DNA from: Ileibacterium valens
Lineage (GTDB): Bacteria > Bacillota_I > Bacilli_A > Erysipelotrichales > Erysipelotrichaceae
Length of the DNA: 46,638 nt
Reading direction: 5' to 3'
Assembly: GCF_001945525.1 (NCBI RefSeq)
Contig: NZ_MPJW01000105.1
Span: 1 to 46,638, forward strand
Shown here: piece by piece, positions 7,931-17,337 of the stretch
Layout: every line of letters begins with the position of its first letter
Position numbering within the stretch: position 1 is the stretch's first letter
Program-made: the position numbers and the translations under genes
Notes under the pieces: model-generated
Databases searched by the model: none
Seen by the model: only the letters and a program-made list of their open reading frames with translations
Told to the model about the DNA's origin: nothing

Positions 7931-9151
7931 ATGAGAGAATGGCTGTGGAATGCATTATGTGAAGTGGTTCTTCATCAGACGTATTCGAATCTGTATCTTA
8001 AAAATCATCTGCAGGAATTGCCGGAAAAAGATCGAGCCTTAGCCAGCCGAATCTTTTATGGAACTCTGCAGAATTATGTCTATTGCAAAGCAGCCTGGCA
8101 GCGCTTTGCAAAAACGAAAGTTTCAGGAAAACTTCAGGTTTTACTGACCTTTTCAACCTATCAGCTGCTGTTTCTGGATAAAGTTCCAGAATATGCAGTC
8201 ATCAATGATGCGGTGGATCTGGTAAAAAAGAATTCATCAAAACAGGCATCATTTATTAATGCCATTCTTCGCAAAGTTACCAGGGAATACTTTGATCTTC
8301 CTGAAGATGAAATAAAGGCTCTGGCTCTGGAAACTTCGCTTCCAGAATGGCTTGTAAAAATGTGGAAAGCGCAGTATTCCATGGAAGAGGCAAAAGCTTT
8401 TGCTGAAGCTACTCTTGATACGCTTCCTGTCTATGCAGCCATTAACCCAACCAATCAGACAGCCGCATCAAGAAAAGAAATTGAATCCTGGCAAAAAGTA
8501 CAGGATGGATTATATGTTTATCCTAAAACTTCAGTAGCCAATGATCCGCTTTACAGGGAAGGCCGGATTTCCATTCTGGATCCTGGCAGCTATGCTATCG
8601 CTCTTTATGGAAATCCAAGTGAAAATGAAAAGGTTCTAGATCTTTGCGCAGCGCCTGGCAGCAAGACGATGATCATGGCGGAACAGATGAACAATTTAGG
8701 TCATATCGATGCCTATGATCTGCATGAACATCGTGCCAGACTGATTGAGCAGGATATGAACCGTCTGCATTTATCCAATATCAGCGCGAAGGCTGCTGAT
8801 TCAACAATGATTGAACCCACAAAGGATTATGATCTTGTCTTGTGTGATGTTCCATGTACAGGTTATGGCGTTCTGGCAAGAAAACCAGATATGAAATTAA
8901 GGCTGAATCCTGAAGATATGGATCAGTTGATTCCGCTTCAGGCTAAACTGCTTGAAAAGGGATCAGAAGCTGTGAAGACTGGAGGAAGACTTGTTTATTC
9001 CACTTGTACATTGAATAAAAAAGAAAACGAAAAGCAGGTCGAAAAATTCCTTAAGAATCATCCGGATTTTGAACTGGATGAACAGCAGACGCTTTATCCC
9101 GATGGAAATCACGACGGATTTTATATGGCCAGAATGATTCGTAAAAAATAA
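7931..9151 (+). CDS. rsmB: 16S rRNA m5C967 methyltransferase RsmB
   Basis: 406 residues. The N-terminal third is a NusB-like RNA-binding domain (residues about 1-130, including PEYAVINDAVDLVKK and FINAILRKV). The C-terminal part is the RNA m5C methyltransferase: SAM motif LDLCAAPGSKT, motif IV CDVPCTGYGVLARKPD with the conserved Pro-Cys, and the catalytic STCTL cysteine motif. It methylates C967 (E. coli numbering) of 16S rRNA. The GGAGGAA ribosome binding site overlaps the end of priA, indicating translational coupling. The next gene, rlmN, lies 199 A/T-rich bases downstream. Confidence 0.94.
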   Translation: MREWLWNALCEVVLHQTYSNLYLKNHLQELPEKDRALASRIFYGTLQNYVYCKAAWQRFAKTKVSGKLQVLLTFSTYQLLFLDKVPEYAVINDAVDLVKKNSSKQASFINAILRKVTREYFDLPEDEIKALALETSLPEWLVKMWKAQYSMEEAKAFAEATLDTLPVYAAINPTNQTAASRKEIESWQKVQDGLYVYPKTSVANDPLYREGRISILDPGSYAIALYGNPSENEKVLDLCAAPGSKTMIMAEQMNNLGHIDAYDLHEHRARLIEQDMNRLHLSNISAKAADSTMIEPTKDYDLVLCDVPCTGYGVLARKPDMKLRLNPEDMDQLIPLQAKLLEKGSEAVKTGGRLVYSTCTLNKKENEKQVEKFLKNHPDFELDEQQTLYPDGNHDGFYMARMIRKK

Positions 9152-9350
9152 TTAACAAATTTATTCACATAATTTATATTTTAACAAACATAAATAATGA
9201 GCCTTAAACCAAATTAGTGAGGTTTGAGCACAATAATCACCGAAATCGATATTATTATTTAATTACAATTTAATTAAATATGATATTTATGTATTTAAAA
9301 TTTACTGTGATTTAATTCAACATTGATACTAGACAAAGGATGGATTAAGT
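9152..9350. promoter_or_regulatory. A/T-rich spacer with hairpin, probable promoter region of rlmN
   Basis: This spacer is distinctly more A/T-rich than its flanks. CTTAAACC and GGTTTGAG near 9204-9229 can form an 8-base stem with one G-T pair but lack a T-run. The rest (9240-9310) is nearly pure A/T and could act as an UP-like element. No convincing -35/-10 pair could be fixed by eye. It splits the otherwise tight priA-rsmB and rlmN-PP2C-kinase groups. Confidence 0.4.
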
Positions 9351-10526
9351 ATGGATAAAGAGAACGAGAACCTTCAGAAAGAAGTTCAGGAAATTCAGAA
9401 TATTTATGAACAGATTGACGTTTCGCCTGAAATGGAAAAGAATCCTGTTTCTCTTCTTGAACACCCAGAACAAAGTCTGAGAAAAAAAAGCATCTATGAT
9501 ATGACTTATGAACAGATGGAAGACTGGGCTGTATCAAAAGGATGGAAAAAATTCAGAATTCAGCAGATTTATAACTGGCTCTACAAAAGCCGGGTAGACT
9601 CCTTTGAAGAAATGACCAATCTTTCCAAGGAAACCAGAAAAGCTTTAAGTGAAGAGTTTGAATTTACTCCCCTTGAGCTCGTTCGTCAGCAGATCGCCAA
9701 AGATGGGACCCGTAAATTTCTTTTTCGTACGGAAGATGGGGCGCTGCTTGAAAGCGTGATGATGGTTTTTGATTATGGAAATTCTGTCTGTGTTTCTTCA
9801 CAGGTTGGATGCAATATGGGCTGTGCTTTCTGTGCATCGGGGCTGACCAAGAAAAGCCGGAATCTGAAAGCCTCAGAAATGGTCGCTCAGGTCATGGCCA
9901 TCCAGAAGGAACTTGATCGATCCAATGAGAGAGTTTCACATATTGTCGTCATGGGTACTGGAGAACCCTTTGATAACTATGAAAATGTGATGAATTTTCT
10001 AAAAACTGTAAATCACGACCGCGGTTTAGCTATCGGAAGCAGACATATCACCATTTCGACTTGTGGAGTCGTTCCAAAGATTTATGAATTTGCGGATGGA
10101 CATTATCAATACAATCTTGCCGTTTCCCTTCATGCACCAAACAACAGGCTTCGGGATTCATTGATGCCAATTAATAAAGCCTATCCGCTCGAAGAACTGA
10201 TGAAAGCCATTGACTATTACACAAAAGAAAACAATCGACGCTTAACTTTTGAATATATTCTGTTAAACGGCGTGAATAATTCGGTTGAGGATGCAAAAGA
10301 ACTGGCCAGACTATTAAGACCCTATAACTGTTATGTTAACTTAATTCCATATAATTCAGTGGATGAACATGGGTTCAGACCAGTCAATCGGGAAGAAGCC
10401 ATGAAGTTTTATGATGTGCTCAAGAAAGAAAAAATCGCAGTCACGATCCGCAAGGAACATGGTTCAGATATTGATGCGGCCTGTGGTCAGCTGCGGATTA
10501 AGGAAATCAGAAAGGGAAGGAAATGA
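9351..10526 (+). CDS. rlmN: dual-specificity 23S rRNA/tRNA m2A methyltransferase RlmN
   Basis: 391 residues. A radical-SAM enzyme that methylates A2503 of 23S rRNA and A37 of some tRNAs. The cluster-binding CxxxCxxC is C154, C158, C161 (VGCNMGCAFC). GTGEPFDNYENV and SLHAPNNRLRDSLMPIN are family signatures, and the C-terminal DAACGQL holds the second catalytic cysteine. The first 45 residues are a Glu/Gln-rich extension before the usual start (SIYDMTYEQMEDW). The ATG follows AAAGGATGG, and no internal start with a good site was seen, so the extension seems real. Its stop overlaps the next ATG (ATGA). Confidence 0.94.
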   Translation: MDKENENLQKEVQEIQNIYEQIDVSPEMEKNPVSLLEHPEQSLRKKSIYDMTYEQMEDWAVSKGWKKFRIQQIYNWLYKSRVDSFEEMTNLSKETRKALSEEFEFTPLELVRQQIAKDGTRKFLFRTEDGALLESVMMVFDYGNSVCVSSQVGCNMGCAFCASGLTKKSRNLKASEMVAQVMAIQKELDRSNERVSHIVVMGTGEPFDNYENVMNFLKTVNHDRGLAIGSRHITISTCGVVPKIYEFADGHYQYNLAVSLHAPNNRLRDSLMPINKAYPLEELMKAIDYYTKENNRRLTFEYILLNGVNNSVEDAKELARLLRPYNCYVNLIPYNSVDEHGFRPVNREEAMKFYDVLKKEKIAVTIRKEHGSDIDAACGQLRIKEIRKGRK

Positions 10527-11257
10527 AATCATTTGGTTTAAGTGACATCGGGTTAAGCCGTCAGGTCAACGAAGACAGCTTCCTGATAACTGAAAATCCA
10601 AACGGGGATCTGCTTGTTGCCGTATGTGACGGAATTGGCGGTTCTGCTGCCGGAGAAGTAGCCAGTAATTTGGCAGTAACTCTGCTTGGAGATCAATTTC
10701 AGGAAGCTGAGCCTTTTAAAAAAGATTATGAAGTGGATGAATGGTTACGATTGGCTCTCAACCGGGCCAATGATCAGATCTTTGCCAAAAGTATGTGGTC
10801 AAAGAAAAACCGTGGTATGGGAACAACGGCGGTTGGAGCTGTGATTACCTCGATTGGTACCTACATCTTTAATGTAGGGGATTCAAGACTGTACGCTTTA
10901 TATGAAGATGGGCTGATTCAGATGTCTGAAGATCATTCGGTCATTCAATCATTGATTAATCAGCAGAAAATCACTCCGGAAGAAGCAATTCACCATAAAA
11001 AAAGGAATACTCTGACCAATGCGCTTGGCGTGTGGCGGGTATTTCGAATTGATGTCAATAAAATAAAATCCGATTATCGGATGCTGCTGATCTGTTCTGA
11101 TGGGCTTTCAGGCTATGTCGAAGATGGTAAGATCGAATCGATTCTGTCCTTGAAGGCTCCACTGGAAGAAAAAACGCAGATTCTGATTGATTTAGCCAAT
11201 AAAGCAGGGGGTCACGACAACTGTACCGTGATTCTGGTGGACCGCAATGACGGATAA
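10523..11257 (+). CDS. stp: PP2C-type Ser/Thr protein phosphatase (Stp/PrpC)
   Basis: 244 residues, the usual length for bacterial Stp/PrpC. Metal-binding motifs in order: VNEDSF (15-20), VCDGIGGSAAGE (34-45), GMGTTAVGAV, NVGDSRLYAL, EDHSVIQSLI, LLICSDGLSGYV and GGHDNCTVILV. It reverses phosphorylation by the PASTA kinase encoded immediately downstream. It overlaps rlmN by 4 bases (ATGA) and the kinase gene by 11 bases, so the three are translationally linked. Cytosolic, with no membrane segment. Confidence 0.94.
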   Translation: MKSFGLSDIGLSRQVNEDSFLITENPNGDLLVAVCDGIGGSAAGEVASNLAVTLLGDQFQEAEPFKKDYEVDEWLRLALNRANDQIFAKSMWSKKNRGMGTTAVGAVITSIGTYIFNVGDSRLYALYEDGLIQMSEDHSVIQSLINQQKITPEEAIHHKKRNTLTNALGVWRVFRIDVNKIKSDYRMLLICSDGLSGYVEDGKIESILSLKAPLEEKTQILIDLANKAGGHDNCTVILVDRNDG

Positions 11258-13064
11258 GACACTTCATACCATAGCTTCGCGCTACACGATTCTTAATTTA
11301 ATCGGGCAGGGCGGTATGGCAGATGTCTATCTGGCTCATGATGAAATTCTGAATCGTGAAGTTGCGATTAAAGTTTTAAGGCCTAAGCTCTCAGAAGATC
11401 CAATGACTCTGGTTCGTTTTACCAGAGAAGCTTCAGCTGCAAGCCGCCTTTCGCATCCGAATGTAGTAGATATTTATGATGTCGGTGAAAGTGATGGCCT
11501 TCATTATATTGTGATGGAATATATTCGCGGTCAGACACTCAAGCAGCTGATCGTCAGAAGAGGAGCTCTGGATTACAGGGAAGCTTTATCAATGATGAAA
11601 CAGCTGATTTCAGCCGTGGTTTCAGCCCACCATCATCAGATTATTCACCGCGACATCAAACCACAGAATATTCTGGTTAAATCTGATGGAACGCTCAAAA
11701 TTACCGACTTTGGGATTGCCATCGCCAATGGTTCAGTCTCCTTAACCCATAATAATGCCGTTATGGGTTCAGCTCATTATCTATCTCCGGAATCCGCTCA
11801 AGGGATGATGCCGGATGAAAAGGTTGATATTTATTCTATGGGAATAGTCTTTTATGAACTTCTGACGGGTCAGGTTCCTTTTCGAGGAAATAATCCGGCT
11901 GAAATCACCTTAAAGCATATGACAGAACCTCTTCCAAGTCTTCGCCGGTTTAATCCCCAGATCCCTCAGAGCATTGAAAACATCGTAATCCGCGCCAGTG
12001 CCAAGGATCCTGCCGAACGCTACCAGAGTGCAGCGGCAATGCAGGAAGACCTTGAACACTGTCTCGATTTTGGAAGAAAGAATGAAAAACCACTGGTATT
12101 AAAAACTCAAAGATTGAATGCTCTGCCTTCGGCTAAAAAAGATGATGGAATAACGACGTCCAAAAAGACTGTTGCCGCCAAAACCTCTGCATCAACCCAG
12201 AGAAATCTGACTTCAAGACAGAGCGCCGCAATCAGTTCTTCAAAAAGAAACAATCTCAGAGACAATCTGACAGATTATAAAGGATCACGAATCAATCAAT
12301 CGTCTTCACAAAGAATCATTCCAAAACCACAGCCCAAAAAGAAGTCTGGACTGGCAAGAGCCATGATTTTTGGATGCGCTGGAGCTGTTCTGGCCTGTGT
12401 GATCTGCATCACTCTGGTCGGAACAGGAGTTATTAAGATTTCAGGTATTATGGGTTATGAGACCTTTCCGGATCTGGCCGATACTTCGATAGAACAGGCA
12501 TCAAAGATTTTAGCTGATGCTGGTTTTGATACGGACAAGGTTCTGATCGAAAAGGAAGTTTCTGATTCCATTGATCCTGGACGGGTTATTGAATCGGACA
12601 TAAAAGCCGGCCAGGTGATTTCAACGAAGGATCCCATCACTCTGATTGTATCCAAAGGGCCTTCCTATCTAATCTCAGACTACACAGGTCAGTATATGCA
12701 GGATGTAGTGAATAAATTTCATGAGGACGGAGTTGAACTCGATATCGAGGTGGAATATCAGGGGGCGGCCAATACCTTGCCCGGGATCATTCTTTCCCAA
12801 AAGGAACTCAATCCAGGAGATCGAATCGATCCAACTGGCAATCAGAAAATAATTTTCACGGTTTCTCAGTATCCAACCATCGTGATTCCATCAGAATTGA
12901 TCGGTATGGGAAGCCAGGAAGCCAAGGATTTTTTAAATGATCGAGGAATTGCTGCTGTGATTCGTCCTTCGTCAGGAAGTGGTCAGGTAACTTACACTGA
13001 TCCTCCAGTAGGAACGGAATACACTCAGGAAGGAACCGACAGTGTGGTGATTCTCTATGATTAA
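11247..13064 (+). CDS. prkC: PASTA-domain Ser/Thr protein kinase (PrkC/StkP type)
   Basis: 605 residues. The kinase domain spans about 13-270 with glycine loop GQGGMADVY, Lys42 in AIKVL, HRDIKPQN (134-141) and DFG (154-156). A Ser/Thr/Lys/Gln-rich juxtamembrane stretch (about 285-365) precedes one membrane helix (MIFGCAGAVLACVICITLVG). Three extracellular PASTA repeats follow, beginning at ETFPDL, YLISDY and TIVIPS; these bind muropeptides or lipid II in relatives and tune cell-wall growth and spore or division signalling. Three repeats is the common Firmicutes number. It starts inside the phosphatase gene. Confidence 0.95.
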   Translation: MTDKTLHTIASRYTILNLIGQGGMADVYLAHDEILNREVAIKVLRPKLSEDPMTLVRFTREASAASRLSHPNVVDIYDVGESDGLHYIVMEYIRGQTLKQLIVRRGALDYREALSMMKQLISAVVSAHHHQIIHRDIKPQNILVKSDGTLKITDFGIAIANGSVSLTHNNAVMGSAHYLSPESAQGMMPDEKVDIYSMGIVFYELLTGQVPFRGNNPAEITLKHMTEPLPSLRRFNPQIPQSIENIVIRASAKDPAERYQSAAAMQEDLEHCLDFGRKNEKPLVLKTQRLNALPSAKKDDGITTSKKTVAAKTSASTQRNLTSRQSAAISSSKRNNLRDNLTDYKGSRINQSSSQRIIPKPQPKKKSGLARAMIFGCAGAVLACVICITLVGTGVIKISGIMGYETFPDLADTSIEQASKILADAGFDTDKVLIEKEVSDSIDPGRVIESDIKAGQVISTKDPITLIVSKGPSYLISDYTGQYMQDVVNKFHEDGVELDIEVEYQGAANTLPGIILSQKELNPGDRIDPTGNQKIIFTVSQYPTIVIPSELIGMGSQEAKDFLNDRGIAAVIRPSSGSGQVTYTDPPVGTEYTQEGTDSVVILYD

Positions 13065-13084
13065 ATCAGGAAAGCGATCCAAGT

Positions 13085-13954
13085 ATGCCTAAAGCAAGAA
13101 TTATAAAAATTATCTCCAATCAGTACACGATTCAGGATGATCAGAGAATTTCAGTCGCTGCAGTCCGCGGCAAGCAGAGATTGAAATTTAAACCGGCAGT
13201 GGGAGACCTGGTGGAATATGAAGATAAAGATGATCAGACGATCATCTTGAATGTTTTACCCAGAATGAATCATCTGCTGCGGCCGTTTGTAGCGAATGTT
13301 GATCAGGCCTTGATCGTTACGAGTATGAAGGATCCTGATTATTCTGAGCATCTGCTCAATCGATTAATTTTTCTTTCCTTATTAGCCAATATCCGTCCAA
13401 GAATTGTCGTGACCAAGTCGGATATGATGGATGAAGAAAGCCGTAAAAAGATTGAGGAAGATCTTAGGTGGTATGAAAAAGCAGGATACGATGTTTTCTA
13501 TTCTCATCCGGGCAGCGATGATGAATTACTCGAAGAAATTCTCAAGGATAAGGTCAGCGTTCTTTGCGGACAATCCGGAGCTGGCAAATCATCTTTGCTC
13601 AATCGCCTGGATCCAAATTTTCATCTGCGGACTCAGGAAATTTCTAAAGCACTCGGACGCGGAAGACATACGACAAGACATTGTGAACTGCATCCAGTGG
13701 CTGGTGGTTTAGTGGCGGATACACCTGGTTTTTCTTCTCTTGATTTTACGCGGCTTGATGTCAGTGATCTTGACAGTCGAATTCCTGATTTTGAACAATA
13801 TATTGGTGAATGCCGTTTTGCCGACTGCCGACATCTTAAGGAACCAGGCTGTGCGGTGAAAGAAGCTTTACAGGAAGGCAGAATTAACCCTTCGATCTAT
13901 GAAGATTATTATCAGATTCTGACTGAAGCCGATCTGAAGAAAAAACAGTACTGA
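13085..13954 (+). CDS. rsgA: ribosome small-subunit biogenesis GTPase RsgA
   Basis: 289 residues. Circularly permuted GTPase: an OB-fold first (about 1-65), then G4 TKSD (110-113), G1 GQSGAGKSS (162-170), G3 DTPG (212-215), then the zinc finger C243, C248, H250, C256. It checks maturation of the 30S subunit. The ATG is 20 bases after the kinase stop, with AGGAAAG upstream, so it belongs to the same operon. A 185-base spacer separates it from rpe. Confidence 0.95.
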   Translation: MPKARIIKIISNQYTIQDDQRISVAAVRGKQRLKFKPAVGDLVEYEDKDDQTIILNVLPRMNHLLRPFVANVDQALIVTSMKDPDYSEHLLNRLIFLSLLANIRPRIVVTKSDMMDEESRKKIEEDLRWYEKAGYDVFYSHPGSDDELLEEILKDKVSVLCGQSGAGKSSLLNRLDPNFHLRTQEISKALGRGRHTTRHCELHPVAGGLVADTPGFSSLDFTRLDVSDLDSRIPDFEQYIGECRFADCRHLKEPGCAVKEALQEGRINPSIYEDYYQILTEADLKKKQY

Positions 13955-14139
13955 TATCTGAAAATCAACTCATTGTCTTAATCAACAGAAAGCCAATAAG
14001 CAGTATTCTGATCTGCATTCCTGAAAAATTCATAGTATGCTGATCAGATGCAGCTTGTAAATTCTGTCAGTCAATCAGAATAGAAAATTTACAGTTTTCG
14101 ATATATAGGAATAACCTGAAAGAAAAAGAGGAAATTAAA

Positions 14140-14796
14140 ATGGATGATCTCATTATTGCTCCAAGTGTTCTGTCCCTGGATTATTCAAATCTTCAATCTC
14201 AGCTCGATGAAGTCAAAAAGTCGGGAGCCCAGTGGCTGCACTTTGATGTCATGGATGGACACTTTGTTCCTAACCTGACCTTTGGACCAGATCTTCTTAA
14301 AGGAATCAAAAAAGCCAGTCCGCTTTATCTTGATGTTCATCTGATGGTCAACGATCCAGTCTTCTTCTCGGATATTTTCGCAAACGCTGGAGCGGACCTG
14401 ATCACCTTCCATTGTGAAGCTCTGGGAAATGATATGAAGAAGGTTTCGGATTTGCTCGATCATATTCACAAATGTGGAATTAAGGCTGGAGTAGTTGTAA
14501 AGCCTAAAACACCTGTACAGATTCTGGAACCGGTATTGGATAAAATGGATCTGGTCCTGGTGATGAGTGTAGAGCCTGGATTTGGAGGACAGTCCTTTAT
14601 GCCGGATATGCTGCCCAAGCTTTCCTGGCTGAAAGATTACAGAGAGAATCACCATCTTGGCTATCGAATTGAAATTGATGGTGGAATCAATGATCAGACG
14701 GCTAAACTGGCCAGGGAAGCTGGTGCAGATGTTCTGGTCGCAGGAAGTTATGTCTTTAAAAACGATATCTGCGATGCCGTTGATTCATTACGATGA
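14140..14796 (+). CDS. rpe: ribulose-phosphate 3-epimerase
   Basis: 218 residues, the standard length. TIM-barrel epimerase interconverting ribulose 5-phosphate and xylulose 5-phosphate in the pentose phosphate pathway. Signatures: HFDVMDGHFVPNLTFGP, LDVHLMVNDP, VMSVEPGFGGQSF and EIDGGIN, covering the metal-binding His/Asp residues and the phosphate loop. AAAGAGGAAAT precedes the ATG. The stop overlaps the start of the thiamine pyrophosphokinase gene (ATGA). Gene order rsgA-rpe-thiN is conserved in Firmicutes. Confidence 0.95.
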   Translation: MDDLIIAPSVLSLDYSNLQSQLDEVKKSGAQWLHFDVMDGHFVPNLTFGPDLLKGIKKASPLYLDVHLMVNDPVFFSDIFANAGADLITFHCEALGNDMKKVSDLLDHIHKCGIKAGVVVKPKTPVQILEPVLDKMDLVLVMSVEPGFGGQSFMPDMLPKLSWLKDYRENHHLGYRIEIDGGINDQTAKLAREAGADVLVAGSYVFKNDICDAVDSLR

Positions 14797-15500
14797 CAGA
14801 ATTAGTTCAAAACGGCTCTTTGTGTCCTGTGCAGGAAGAAGTAAAATCCATGGATTTAAGTAGAACCCGAACTGCCAGATTACAGAGCACTGGAAAGACT
14901 CTGTATCTGATTACTCCGCACGCCAGGAATTTTCCCATCGATGATCAGGCAGACTATATTGGAATTGATTCAGGCGTCTATCGAATCATGGAAGCAGGTC
15001 TGCCAGTCCTAAGAGCACTTGGAGACTTTGATTCCCTTGAAGAAGGCGAAACGATTCCAGAGGAAAGCATTTTGTATCCTGTCAGAAAAGATTATTCCGA
15101 TTCTGAACTGGCTATGAAGCTGGCTATGGAATTTGATTCAATTCATCCATATGAATCCATTATTTTATGGGGTGGTATTTCTGGAAGACTCGATCATACC
15201 TATGCCAATCTTCGGCTGATCAGTTATCGGTTTAATAAAATCATTCTCGAAGATGAAATGCAGAAAGCCTGGATCCTGAATGAAGGAGTTCATGAAATTC
15301 CATCCAATGCAGATCACATTTCTTTTTTCTCAATCGGAGAATCAACGATTTCATTGGAAAATTTTCAATATCCGTTAGATCATCATTTTTTAAGTGAATC
15401 ATCAGTTCTTACTCTTTCCAACCATTTCTTAAATGAAAGAGCAGGTATTGTTACAATCGATTCAGGGCGGCTTCTATGTATTCAAAGCCGATTTACATGA
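14793..15500 (+). CDS. thiN: thiamine pyrophosphokinase
   Basis: 235 residues. Transfers pyrophosphate from ATP to thiamine. Motifs: IGIDSGVYRIMEAG, LGDFDSL, KDYSDSELAMKLA and GGISGRLDHTYANL, the family's substrate-binding set. About 30 residues precede the usual start; ATG 14793 overlaps the rpe stop, but a second ATG at 14850 (MDLSRTRTAR) has GGAAGAAG in front and may be the true start. It is the last gene of the run that begins at priA. Confidence 0.88.
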   Translation: MTELVQNGSLCPVQEEVKSMDLSRTRTARLQSTGKTLYLITPHARNFPIDDQADYIGIDSGVYRIMEAGLPVLRALGDFDSLEEGETIPEESILYPVRKDYSDSELAMKLAMEFDSIHPYESIILWGGISGRLDHTYANLRLISYRFNKIILEDEMQKAWILNEGVHEIPSNADHISFFSIGESTISLENFQYPLDHHFLSESSVLTLSNHFLNERAGIVTIDSGRLLCIQSRFT

Positions 15501-15623
15501 TGGTCAATGGCTGTATAAATAATGAAGATTGGTATGAATAATAAACACGAGAAGTCAAAAAAACGTCAAAATCAATCTGGACTTTTTGCAGAAATAATAA
15601 ACATTTAAATATAATGACTGAAT

Positions 15624-15680
15624 CCTGCATCGAAATAAATTGAAGCGGATTTTTATTCGATGCAGGTTTTTTTGTTTTTG
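15624..15680 (+). terminator. Rho-independent terminator
   Basis: CCTGCATCGAA (15624-15634) pairs with TTCGATGCAGG (15656-15666), followed by TTTTTTT. It ends the priA-to-thiN gene run 124 bases after the last stop codon. Confidence 0.9.
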
Positions 15681-15744
15681 ATATCTGGATACCGGTAAAG
15701 ATTTCTTGAAATAGTCCATAAACAGATAAAGAAAGGAGATATGA

Positions 15745-17046
15745 ATGCGCCAGAAAAAACTCGACAGAATCTTTCGCATCATTTTAATTATTATCTTATT
15801 CATCGTCGGATTTCTTTGTGTATTCGATCCGCGAATCGTCTGGGATTTCTTCATGGATGCGGCTTTGATCTTTTCTTTATTCAATGGATTCAGACTGGTC
15901 ATTAAAGGATTTTCCAGACATTCCATTCGACATTTTTTACTTGCGGTACTGGCTTTTGCCTTTGCGAGTGTCCTGATGTTTTCATCGATGATTCCAGAGT
16001 GGGTCATTCGAGTTTCATTTGGAACCTATTCGATGCTGATGGGGATCTCGATGCTTATTCAGCAGGGAATTTATATCTATGAAAGTGTGCGCAGACCATT
16101 GTTAAACTGGATGTTTTCAGCTGCATATATCATGATTGGTTTTTTGCTGTTATTCACGCCGAGAATTTCAAAAGAATTTTTGATTCGGCTGTTCGGGTGC
16201 TACTTCATACTTCTGGCTATTCGTTACGTTTCCGATATCCAGAATCTGACCAATCCAAACTACACCTGGAAAAGAACATTTCATATTTCATTACCGACGG
16301 TTTTTGCCGCATTGATCCCTGACTGGACTCTGCAAAAAATCAATAACCATTTCAAGGAAGGGATGGATGTTGAAACCTATCCTTTAAAAAGCGATAAAGA
16401 GCCAATCCTGAAAGCCATGGTTCATATTGGACCGGAAGGGTTTCAGAAAGTCGGCCATTTCTCCTTTGCCTATAAGGATATTGTATTTTCTTATGGTAAC
16501 TATGATCATGATTCGGATCGTTTAGGAGGACTGTTGGGTGATGGAGTATACTTCAATGTTCCGCTCTGCCTGTACCTGCCAAATATTATTCAATATGAGC
16601 ACAATACAATCTTTGAGTATGGCATCCAGATTACCGAAGAACAGGAAAAGCAGATGGATCATCTGATTCAGAATTTACGCGATTCCTCCTACAGGTGGTA
16701 TACCCGAATCGAAAGAGAAGATGGATATCTTCATTTTCGGGATTATGAGTCCGATTATGGATGCCGGCTGCATTATCGAACAGGAGCCAAATTTTATAAG
16801 ATTCGAAAAGGACGTTTTAAAACCTATTGGGTTCTTGGAGAAAACTGTGTCGTATTTGCTGATCTGATGTTGGGAATGATTGGAGCGGATATCCTAAGCA
16901 TGAGAGGTGTGATCACTCCTGGAACCTATTTTGATTACTTACAGGAAGAATACGAAAAGGAAAATTCACCGGTTGTCTCCTGCGTGATTCATCCATACCG
17001 TCCATTGGATTCGCAGGATCCGCTCTATAAGCCTGATCACGATTAA
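15745..17046 (+). CDS. membrane protein: DUF308/HdeD-like helices plus His/Asn-Cys papain-like domain (paralog A)
   Basis: 433 residues. The first ~200 hold about six short membrane helices in hairpins, like DUF308/HdeD proteins. A soluble domain (about 225-410) follows, with VGHFSF (His238), FSYGNYD, FEYG, YRWY, YESDYGCRL, RTGAKF, TYWVLGENCVVFA (Cys368) and GVITPGTYFDYL. A GH early and an NC later, with YGN after the His, recalls permuted papain-like enzymes (DUF4105, YiiX, LRAT-like); this is inference. A thiol hydrolase or transferase acting at the membrane is possible. GAAAGGAGATATGA precedes the ATG. The downstream gene is its paralog. Confidence 0.6.
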   Translation: MRQKKLDRIFRIILIIILFIVGFLCVFDPRIVWDFFMDAALIFSLFNGFRLVIKGFSRHSIRHFLLAVLAFAFASVLMFSSMIPEWVIRVSFGTYSMLMGISMLIQQGIYIYESVRRPLLNWMFSAAYIMIGFLLLFTPRISKEFLIRLFGCYFILLAIRYVSDIQNLTNPNYTWKRTFHISLPTVFAALIPDWTLQKINNHFKEGMDVETYPLKSDKEPILKAMVHIGPEGFQKVGHFSFAYKDIVFSYGNYDHDSDRLGGLLGDGVYFNVPLCLYLPNIIQYEHNTIFEYGIQITEEQEKQMDHLIQNLRDSSYRWYTRIEREDGYLHFRDYESDYGCRLHYRTGAKFYKIRKGRFKTYWVLGENCVVFADLMLGMIGADILSMRGVITPGTYFDYLQEEYEKENSPVVSCVIHPYRPLDSQDPLYKPDHD

Positions 17047-17106
17047 AAAACCGATAGACATGGTTCGGACACAGACAACGTATGAATACTGAGTTTACAG
17101 CCTGTC

Positions 17107-17155
17107 AAAAGACTACCTGGTTCAACTTTCAGAGATTACAGGGGGTCTTTTTTTC
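17107..17155 (+). terminator. probable Rho-independent terminator
   Basis: AGAC and CCTG (17110-17119) pair with CAGG and GTCT (17139-17148) with an imperfect middle, followed by a T-run. It separates the two paralogous membrane-protein genes. Confidence 0.6.
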
Positions 17156-17322
17156 GTTGTACTTATTATAGTCTTGAATAAATCTGATAAATTCATATTC
17201 GGGACAGCCAGTAAAGAATTTTTTTCAGATCTTCAGGAATCGTTTTTAAAGCCGATATATTGAGACAATTTCAAATTTTAGTAGGATGACTGGTCAGCCT
17301 GAACCCATTTCAATTCTGAGAA

Positions 17323-17331
17323 TGGGATAAT
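17323..17331 (+). promoter_or_regulatory. extended -10 promoter at the start of paralog B
   Basis: TGGGATAAT fits an extended -10 (TGnTATAAT with one change). Six bases (GGGCCC) separate it from the ATG at 17338, so +1 would fall at the start codon. No -35 box or Shine-Dalgarno sequence is visible. Confidence 0.5.
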
Positions 17332-17337
17332 GGGCCC

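Noticed and set aside
14185-14655. 156-codon minus-strand frame inside rpe
   Set aside because: Overlaps a certain gene and shows no family motif or ribosome binding site.
15555-16007. 150-codon minus-strand frame over the start of paralog A
   Set aside because: Covers a terminator and the first helices of paralog A; no support for an antisense gene.
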